Origin: Pseudomonadota bacterium
Lineage (GTDB): Bacteria > Pseudomonadota > Alphaproteobacteria > Rhizobiales > Beijerinckiaceae
Direction of reading: 5' to 3'
Assembly (NCBI GenBank): GCA_020161575.1
Contig: JAIUNR010000004.1
Location: 124,001 to 188,000 of the forward strand
DNA: 64,000 bases
Position numbers and translations under genes: made by a program. The stretch's first letter is position 1, and every line of letters begins with the position of its first letter. Of this stretch, positions 58,479-64,000 are shown in pieces. A model generated the notes under the pieces. The model was not told the origin of the DNA. It made no database searches and saw only the letters and a list, made by a program, of their open reading frames with translations.

Positions 58479-60305
58479 TCAGAACTTCCGTTCCTTGGGG
58501 GCGATCTTTTCGTCCGGCATCTCGCCTGTCAGCGTCTGGGTGTGGACGGCGCGATAGGAGAGGGTGACCTTCCCATCCTCGCCGACATGCGAGAGCGTGT
58601 GCTTGCGCCAGTTGGCATCGTCGCGTTTTGCGAAATCCTCGCGCGCATGGGCGCCGCGGCTTTCGGTGCGCGCCTCCGCCGAATAGACTGTGGTGATGGC
58701 GTTGATCATGAGGTTCTCGAATTCGAGCGTCTCGACGAGATCCGAATTCCACACCAGCGAGCGGTCGGTGACCTTGAGGTCGCCCTTGTCCGCCCAGACC
58801 TTCGACATCTGATCGCAGCCGTTCTTCAGCGTCGGCCCGTCGCGGAACACCGCGACATCGGCCTGCATGGCGCGTTGCATCCGATCGCGCAGATCCGCGG
58901 TCGGGGTGGCGCCATTGGCATGGCGCGATTTGTCGAAGCGCGCCATGATGGCGTCGTCCGCCTTCGCGTTGACGCCGGGGATCGGCGCCTTGCGATCGAG
59001 CACCTGTCCGGCGCGGATCGAGGCCGCGCGGCCGAACACCACGAGATCGATCAGCGAGTTGGAGCCGAGCCGGTTCGCGCCATGGACCGAGGCGCAGCCC
59101 GCTTCGCCGACAGCCATGAGGCCCGGCACCGTTGCATCCTCGTTGCCCGCTTTCGGGTTGAGCACCTCGCCCCAGTAGTTCGTGGGGATGCCGCCCATGT
59201 TGTAGTGGACGGTCGGGATGACCGGGATCGGCTCCCTGGTGAGATCGACGCCGGCAAAGATCTTCGCGCTTTCCGAAATGCCCGGCAGGCGGGCATGGAG
59301 GATCGCGGGATCGAGATGGTCGAGATGCAGGAAGATGTGGTCCTTGTTCTTGCCGACCCCGCGCCCTTCGCGGATTTCCATCGTCATGCAGCGCGAGACG
59401 AAATCACGCGGGGCGAGATCCTTGTAGGTCGGCGCGTAGCGCTCCATGAAACGCTCGCCGGCGGAATTGGTGAGATAGCCGCCCTCGCCGCGCGCGCCTT
59501 CGGTGATGAGGCAGCCCGAGCCGTAGATGCCGGTGGGGTGAAACTGCACGAACTCCATATCCTGAAGCGGCAGGCCCGCGCGCGCCACCATGCCGCCGCC
59601 ATCGCCGGTGCAGGTATGGGCGGAGGTCGCGGAGAAATAAGCGCGGCCATAACCGCCGGTCGCCAGCACGACGAGCTTGGCGCGGAAACGGTGGATCGTG
59701 CCGTCATCAAGCTTCCAGGCGATCACGCCCTGGCAGGCGCCGTCATCGCCCATGATGAGGTCGAGCGCGAAATACTCGACGAAGAACTCCGCCTTGTTGC
59801 GCAAGGATTGGCCGTAAAGCGTGTGGAGGATGGCGTGGCCGGTGCGGTCCGCCGCCGCGCAGGTGCGCTGCACCGGCGGGCCCTCGCCATATTCGGTCGT
59901 GTGGCCACCGAAGGGACGCTGGTAGATCTTGCCTTCCGCCGTGCGCGAGAAGGGCACGCCGTAATGTTCAAGCTCATAGACCGCCGCCGGCGCCTCACGC
60001 GCGAGATATTCCATCGCATCGTTGTCGCCCAGCCAATCCGACCCCTTGACGGTATCGAACATGTGCCATTGCCAGCTATCCGGCCCCATATTGCCGAGCG
60101 AGGCGGCGATGCCGCCCTGCGCCGCCACCGTGTGCGAGCGGGTCGGGAAAACCTTGGTGATGCAGGCCGTGCGGAACCCCTGCTCCGCCATGCCCAGCGT
60201 CGCGCGCAGGCCCGCACCGCCGGCGCCCACGACAACAACGTCATAGGCGTGGTCAATCAGTTCATAGGATTTGCCGTTCGCGGCAGCCGATTGGGTTTTT
60301 GCCAT
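58479..60305 (-). CDS. sdhA: Succinate dehydrogenase flavoprotein subunit
   Basis: 608 residues from ATG 60305 (GGAGAG in front; GTG 60317 is less likely). FAD domain [20 protein letters not shown], the His that holds FAD covalently in [12 protein letters not shown], and the catalytic [21 protein letters not shown] region. It oxidises succinate to fumarate. Between sdhD (16-base gap) and sdhB. Confidence 0.97.
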   Translation of the reverse strand: MAKTQSAAANGKSYELIDHAYDVVVVGAGGAGLRATLGMAEQGFRTACITKVFPTRSHTVAAQGGIAASLGNMGPDSWQWHMFDTVKGSDWLGDNDAMEYLAREAPAAVYELEHYGVPFSRTAEGKIYQRPFGGHTTEYGEGPPVQRTCAAADRTGHAILHTLYGQSLRNKAEFFVEYFALDLIMGDDGACQGVIAWKLDDGTIHRFRAKLVVLATGGYGRAYFSATSAHTCTGDGGGMVARAGLPLQDMEFVQFHPTGIYGSGCLITEGARGEGGYLTNSAGERFMERYAPTYKDLAPRDFVSRCMTMEIREGRGVGKNKDHIFLHLDHLDPAILHARLPGISESAKIFAGVDLTREPIPVIPTVHYNMGGIPTNYWGEVLNPKAGNEDATVPGLMAVGEAGCASVHGANRLGSNSLIDLVVFGRAASIRAGQVLDRKAPIPGVNAKADDAIMARFDKSRHANGATPTADLRDRMQRAMQADVAVFRDGPTLKNGCDQMSKVWADKGDLKVTDRSLVWNSDLVETLEFENLMINAITTVYSAEARTESRGAHAREDFAKRDDANWRKHTLSHVGEDGKVTLSYRAVHTQTLTGEMPDEKIAPKERKF

Positions 60306-60321
60306 GTCTCTCTCCACCCGA

Positions 60322-60717
60322 TCAGCTGGCGAAACCGATTTTCAGGATCGCATAGGCCGAGGCGAGCCCGATCGCGACCGCGAAAAACGTATTGAGCATC
60401 AGGAGCGCCACCTTGGCGCCCTCCGAATGCACGTAATCCTCGATGATGACCTGCATCCCCAGCCGCATATGGATCGCGGCGGAGCCGACAAAAAGCAGCA
60501 ACGGGATCGCCGCCAGCGGATGGCCGACGATCTTCAGCGCGCCGGCGTAATCGGCCTTGGCGAGCATCAGCACGATCATCACGAAGGCGAGCGTGAGCAC
60601 GACATTCGCCATGCCGGTAACGCGCGTCATCCAGAAATGGTGTGTGCCGGAACGCGCCGAGCCGAGGCCGCGAACACGCGCGGCCGGGGTGCGGATGGAA
60701 TGGGGATTCGAGTGCAT
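60322..60717 (-). CDS. sdhD: Succinate dehydrogenase membrane anchor SdhD
   Basis: 131 residues from ATG 60717, with GAGGAG upstream. Three membrane helices (about 36-57, 63-84, 102-124) and the heme/quinone segment [20 protein letters not shown] with conserved His and Asp-Tyr. Together with SdhC it anchors SdhAB and binds heme b. Confidence 0.93.
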   Translation of the reverse strand: MHSNPHSIRTPAARVRGLGSARSGTHHFWMTRVTGMANVVLTLAFVMIVLMLAKADYAGALKIVGHPLAAIPLLLFVGSAAIHMRLGMQVIIEDYVHSEGAKVALLMLNTFFAVAIGLASAYAILKIGFAS

Positions 60718-60727
60718 TCCGTTCTCC

Positions 60728-61120
60728 TCAGCGCGCCAGATAGATGAACCAGACCAGCACGCTGGTCGCGAGCGAGGCGCCAAGCGTCGCCCAGGCGAGC
60801 TTCATGCGCGTGCCACGTTCGAGGCCGGCGCCGGTATCCCAGATGAAATGGCGGATGCCACCGAACATGTGCTGGAACAGCGCCCAGGTATAGCCAAAGA
60901 GGACCAGCTTGCCGGGGAGCGAGCCATAGATCCATTGCACCTGATCGAAGGCGCTCTTGCCTGAAGCCAACGCGACCAGGAAAACAACCAGCAGCAGGGT
61001 TCCGAAGAACAAGGCCGCCCCGGTAATGCGGTGGAAGATCGACATCACCATCGTGATCGAGGGCTTGTAGATCTGCAGATGCGGGGAAAGGGGGCGTTCG
61101 GTCGGGCCGGTTCTTGCCAT
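60728..61120 (-). CDS. sdhC: Succinate dehydrogenase cytochrome b556 subunit SdhC
   Basis: 130 residues. RPLSPHLQIYKPSITMVMSI and the heme-ligand region ALFQHMFGGIRHFIWDTGAG mark SdhC; three membrane helices. First gene of sdhCDAB. ATG 61120 follows AAGGTGAG. Confidence 0.95.
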   Translation of the reverse strand: MARTGPTERPLSPHLQIYKPSITMVMSIFHRITGAALFFGTLLLVVFLVALASGKSAFDQVQWIYGSLPGKLVLFGYTWALFQHMFGGIRHFIWDTGAGLERGTRMKLAWATLGASLATSVLVWFIYLAR

Positions 61121-61136
61121 GATCTCACCTTGAAGG

Positions 61137-61181
61137 GGTCACGAATCTGCGTGACCTAACCGAGTTTACACCGCGATGCAA
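61137..61181 (-). promoter_or_regulatory. sdh promoter with overlapping dyad
   Basis: On the minus strand TTGCAT (61181-61176), 17 bases, TAGGTC (61158-61153). A perfect dyad GGTCACG-CAGATT-CGTGACC (61156-61137) overlaps the -10 and the likely start point, as an operator would. No known regulator fits by name. Confidence 0.55.
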
Positions 61182-61216
61182 TGCAGCAAAGCCCAGACTT
61201 TCCGCTGAGTTACCGC

Positions 61217-61567
61217 TTATTCTAGAGCCGATCCAGAGTCCGGCAAAGGCTCACCGGAGACAAGCAGGGCAAGCCTTGCATGCACCGGTGTCGCATCCGA
61301 CAGGATTTTGAGCGTCTTCTGCCGCGCACTCGCGCCGGAGATGATCGATATCGCTGATTTCTTTACATCAAGTTCCCGCGCGAGCAGCGCGATAAGGGCC
61401 TCGTTGGCCTTGCCGTTTTCCGGCACCGCACGCACGCGGGCACCAAGATACGCCTTGCCCTCGGCATCAATGCGCGCATTTTCGAGCGCATCGCGCGCGG
61501 CCCTGGGCGTCAGCCGGATGAAAAGGAAAAGCGCGCCCGCCTCAAGGCGATAAGGCAAGGCGGGCAT
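61217..61567 (-). CDS. DUF167 (YggU-like) protein
   Basis: 116 residues from ATG 61567. DUF167 features FIRLTPRAARDAL, ARVRAVPENGKANEALIALLA and the ISIISGASARQKTLKI segment. Function unknown. It follows the YggT gene at 20 bases, a conserved pair in proteobacteria. Confidence 0.88.
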   Translation of the reverse strand: MPALPYRLEAGALFLFIRLTPRAARDALENARIDAEGKAYLGARVRAVPENGKANEALIALLARELDVKKSAISIISGASARQKTLKILSDATPVHARLALLVSGEPLPDSGSALE

Positions 61568-61587
61568 CGGCCCGCCGCCTCGCACCC

Positions 61588-61875
61588 TCAGAGCAAACCA
61601 CGCGCGTAATAATTCACCGCGATCTGCACGAATTGCAGCGCCAGCAGCAGGACAACCGGCGAGACATCGATCGGCCCGAGATTGGGCATGCGCCGGCGGA
61701 TCGGCCCCAGAAGCGGTTCCGTGATGCGATAGAGGAATTCGCCCACGGCGGAAACAAAGGGCTGACGGCTGTTCACGATGCCGAAACTGATCAGCACGGA
61801 CAGAATCACATGGGCGATCAGAAGGAACGAATAGATGGCGATGATCTGGTTGAAGAGCCAGAGAAAGGGGTACAT
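61588..61875 (-). CDS. YggT family membrane protein
   Basis: 95 residues with two helices (about 11-33 and 68-88) and the family segment FVSAVGEFLYRITEPLLGPIRR. Probably an inner-membrane protein linked to cell envelope or division; the role is unproven. ATG 61875; paired with DUF167. Confidence 0.9.
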   Translation of the reverse strand: MYPFLWLFNQIIAIYSFLLIAHVILSVLISFGIVNSRQPFVSAVGEFLYRITEPLLGPIRRRMPNLGPIDVSPVVLLLALQFVQIAVNYYARGLL

Positions 61876-62030
61876 GCGGGTCCGATCCTTCTGTTCGCAA
61901 TGCCCTGTGGGCCCCGTGTTTTAAGCGACAAGGCCCCCTTTGGGCAAGCAAGGCTGAAACGCCGCGAAATGCGCATCATCCCCGTTGACTTCCCTGCCGC
62001 AATGGGCCAATGAAGCCGCCTCCGTATAAC

Positions 62031-62107
<77 letters not shown>

Positions 62108-62186
62108 TTCCCTTGGTGTTGTAAGCAAGTTTTCTACCGCGCGGATTTCTTCGCGCGTGCGCCGCCGCGCCGACACAGCAATCCAG

Positions 62187-62222
62187 ATATAAAAGCGGCA
62201 CGGAACCCTATCCGCGCCGCTT
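62187..62222 (-). terminator. Intrinsic terminator after the dppF-like gene
   Basis: On the minus strand AAGCGGCGCGGA and TCCGTGCCGCTT form a 12-base-pair stem (one G-T pair) with loop TAGGGT, followed by TTATAT. It lies six bases past the stop at 62228. Confidence 0.85.
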
Positions 62223-62227
62223 GCTGT

Positions 62228-63184
62228 TCAGGCGAAGTGACAGGCGACCATCGAGCCGCCGAGATCGCGCGGCTCCGGCGCCTCCACCCGGCATCGCTCC
62301 TGCGCCATGGGGCAGCGCGGATTGAAGGCGCAGCCCTTGGGCGGGTTGAAGGGCGAAGGCAATTCGCCCTGGAGCACGATGCGCTCCTTCTTGGCACCCG
62401 GATCGGCGACCGGCGTCGCCGAGAGCAGCGCCCGCGTATAGGGATGGCGCGGATTGGCGAAGATCTCGTCGCGCGTGCCCGCCTCGACCGCGTGGCCGAG
62501 ATAGATCACCATCACCTCATCCGCGATATGCCGGACCACGGAGAGATCGTGGCTGATGAAGAGATAGGCGAGCTTCAACTCCTGCTGCAATTCCGCGATA
62601 AGATTGAGAACCTGCGCGCGGATGGAGACATCGAGCGCGGAGACCGGCTCGTCGAGCACGAGAATGCGCGGCCTGAGCATCAAAGCCCGCGCGATGGCGA
62701 TGCGCTGGCGCTGCCCGCCGGAGAACATATGCGGATAGCGATCCGCATGTTCGGGGCGCAATCCGACACGGGTAAGCGCGTCGAGCGCCGCCGCACGGCG
62801 CGCCTCGGCGGGCATATCCGTCGAGACCAGCAAAGGCTCCTCGAGCGCGGCACGGATCGTCTGGCGCGGATTGAGCGAACCATACGGGTTCTGGAAGACG
62901 ATCTGCACCTGGCTGCGCAGGCGGCGCAATGCCGCCTGATCCGCATTGACAATATCGACCCCGTCAATCGTGAGGGTGCCGGCTGTCGGCTCCTCGATCA
63001 TGGTGACAAGACGCGCGAGCGTCGATTTGCCTGAACCGGATTCCCCGACAATCGCCAGCGTCTTGCCCGATTTGAGGTTGAAGGAAACGCCATCAAGCGC
63101 CGCGACATTCGCGACCGGCGAGAACATGCCGCGTCGAACCGCGTAATGGCGCTTGAGGCCCGAAGCTTCGAGGACGATGCTCAT
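62228..63184 (-). CDS. Peptide ABC transporter ATPase, DppF/OppF type
   Basis: 318 residues from ATG 63184. Walker A GESGSGKS (47-54), signature SGGQRQ (155-160), Walker B LVLDEP (175-180), and the C-terminal oligopeptide/dipeptide extension [14 protein letters not shown], which in the family often carries an Fe-S-like Cys cluster. Its ATG overlaps the stop of the DppD-type gene. It powers import of di- or oligopeptides or related solutes; the substrate is unknown because the permease genes are outside the window. Confidence 0.93.
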   Translation of the reverse strand: MSIVLEASGLKRHYAVRRGMFSPVANVAALDGVSFNLKSGKTLAIVGESGSGKSTLARLVTMIEEPTAGTLTIDGVDIVNADQAALRRLRSQVQIVFQNPYGSLNPRQTIRAALEEPLLVSTDMPAEARRAAALDALTRVGLRPEHADRYPHMFSGGQRQRIAIARALMLRPRILVLDEPVSALDVSIRAQVLNLIAELQQELKLAYLFISHDLSVVRHIADEVMVIYLGHAVEAGTRDEIFANPRHPYTRALLSATPVADPGAKKERIVLQGELPSPFNPPKGCAFNPRCPMAQERCRVEAPEPRDLGGSMVACHFA

Positions 63185-64000
63185 GCCGGCACCTTTTCTT
63201 TCTGGGGAACGCCGCCCACCAGCGGCGTGTGGCAAAGCGCGTGACCGAGCACGGCCCCGGCCTTCGGCGGGGCGATGCGGCGGCAGGTTTCGGTCGCGAG
63301 CGCGCAGCGGGGCGAGAAGACACAACCGGCCGGCCGGTCGAACTGCCCCGGCACCACCCCCGGAATGGAGGGCAGATACTTCTCCGTCGCGCGTTCGGGC
63401 AGGGCCGCGAGCAGCGCATGGGTGTAAGGATGATGCGGATCGGCGAAAAGCCCGTGCACATCCTGATGCTCGACCTGCTTGCCCGCATATTGCACCACGA
63501 CGCGATGCGCGGATTCGGCGACAACGCCGAGATCATGCGTGATCAGCACCAGCCCCATCCCGTTCTTCTGGCGCAGGCTCAGCAGCAGATCGAGGATCTG
63601 CGCCTGGATGGTCACGTCCAGCGCCGTGGTCGGCTCGTCCGCGATCAGCAGCTTCGGCTTGCACGCGATCGCCATCGCGATCATGACGCGCTGGCTCATG
63701 CCGCCCGAGAGCTGGTGCGGGAAGGCCGAGAGCCGCCGCTCGGGATCGGTGATGCCAACCTGTTCGAGCAACTCGATGGAGCGCGCGCGACGCTGGGCGC
63801 GATCAAGCCCGAGATGAATCTTCAGCGCCTCACCGAGCTGGAATCCGATCGTGAAGCACGGATTGAGCGAGGACATCGGCTCCTGGAAGATCATCGCGAT
63901 ATCGCGCCCGACAATCTCCCGGCGGGCTTTCGCCGAAATCGTCAGCAGATCATGTCCGTCGAACATCATCCGGTCGGCGCGCACGGTGGCGGTCCAGGGC
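63181..64000 (-). CDS. Peptide ABC transporter ATPase, DppD/OppD type (5' end outside window)
   Basis: The reading frame runs off the window at 64000, so the N-terminus with Walker A is missing. Seen: the Q-loop [16 protein letters not shown], signature LSGGMSQRV, Walker [14 protein letters not shown], and the C-terminal Cys-rich extension [20 protein letters not shown] at 63984 in frame is not taken as the start, since the sequence upstream is still coding. It shares an operon with the DppF-type gene. Confidence 0.92.
   Translation of the reverse strand, partial: PWTATVRADRMMFDGHDLLTISAKARREIVGRDIAMIFQEPMSSLNPCFTIGFQLGEALKIHLGLDRAQRRARSIELLEQVGITDPERRLSAFPHQLSGGMSQRVMIAMAIACKPKLLIADEPTTALDVTIQAQILDLLLSLRQKNGMGLVLITHDLGVVAESAHRVVVQYAGKQVEHQDVHGLFADPHHPYTHALLAALPERATEKYLPSIPGVVPGQFDRPAGCVFSPRCALATETCRRIAPPKAGAVLGHALCHTPLVGGVPQKEKVPA

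Noticed and set aside
63184-63325. Longer start of the DppF-type gene
   Set aside because: It would lie wholly inside the DppD-type gene; ATG 63184 overlaps that stop in the usual ATGA form.

Overview
This window looks like ordinary chromosomal core from an alphaproteobacterium, most likely order Hyphomicrobiales (Rhizobiales). The evidence is the GC-rich codon use, the mdh-sucCD-sucAB-lpd TCA operon, atpHAGDC split from the F0 genes, the cobS/cobT-J-protein-bolA block, the SUV3-like helicase / S4 / FdxA / CarD block followed by RpoH, and a short PutA divergent from an Lrp-type regulator. The genus cannot be fixed from the sequence alone. I found no phage, insertion sequence, CRISPR array or defence island, and no clearly new multi-gene system. 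What is worth a second look is mostly regulatory or a departure from the expected gene form.

Layout. 1-2.6 kb: ugpB-ugpA-ugpE (glycerol-3-phosphate import, minus strand, ugpE cut by the window edge) behind a four-unit Pho box. 2.8 kb: tRNA-Arg(CCT). 3-5.3 kb: SNase-like exported protein and an M48 lipoprotein protease. 5.3-11.3 kb (minus): helicase, S4 protein, FdxA, CarD, RpoH. 11.3-13.3 kb: a gene-free AT-richer stretch, a DUF3108 protein, and rpmB with a strong promoter and a leader hairpin. 13.4-18.7 kb: a phytase-like exported protein, cobT, a GNAT gene inserted between cobT and cobS, cobS, a J-domain protein and divergent bolA. 18.8-24.1 kb: CNNM/CorC-type membrane protein, then an overlapping thiolase - M14 carboxypeptidase - MFS operon. 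24.5-29.5 kb: DacA-type carboxypeptidase, EamA transporter, CobW-like GTPase, acyl-CoA synthetase. 29.7-34.4 kb: TerC, PutR-like regulator, PutA.

34.4-44.4 kb: a small membrane protein, atpHAGDC (minus), priA, xerC and a DUF4337 protein. 44.4-53.6 kb (minus): mdh-sucC-sucD-cupin-sucA-sucB-lpd. The cupin is an extra gene, SucA lacks most of its usual N-terminal segment, and a palindromic repeat lies between sucB and lpd. 53.9-57.6 kb: TetR and ZapE, a GNAT protein, an Inh-type lipoprotein and a VOC protein. 57.7-61.9 kb (minus): sdhCDAB, then DUF167 and YggT proteins. 62 kb: tRNA-Ala(CGC). 62.2-64 kb: the two ATPases of a peptide ABC transporter (first gene cut by the edge).

Together the genes cover most of the TCA cycle from 2-oxoglutarate to oxaloacetate with complex II and F1-ATPase, proline oxidation feeding glutamate into it, phosphate-responsive glycerophosphate uptake, cobalt insertion for B12, and stress transcription factors (RpoH, CarD). 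Start codons were re-chosen where upstream extensions lacked a ribosome binding site or family similarity.
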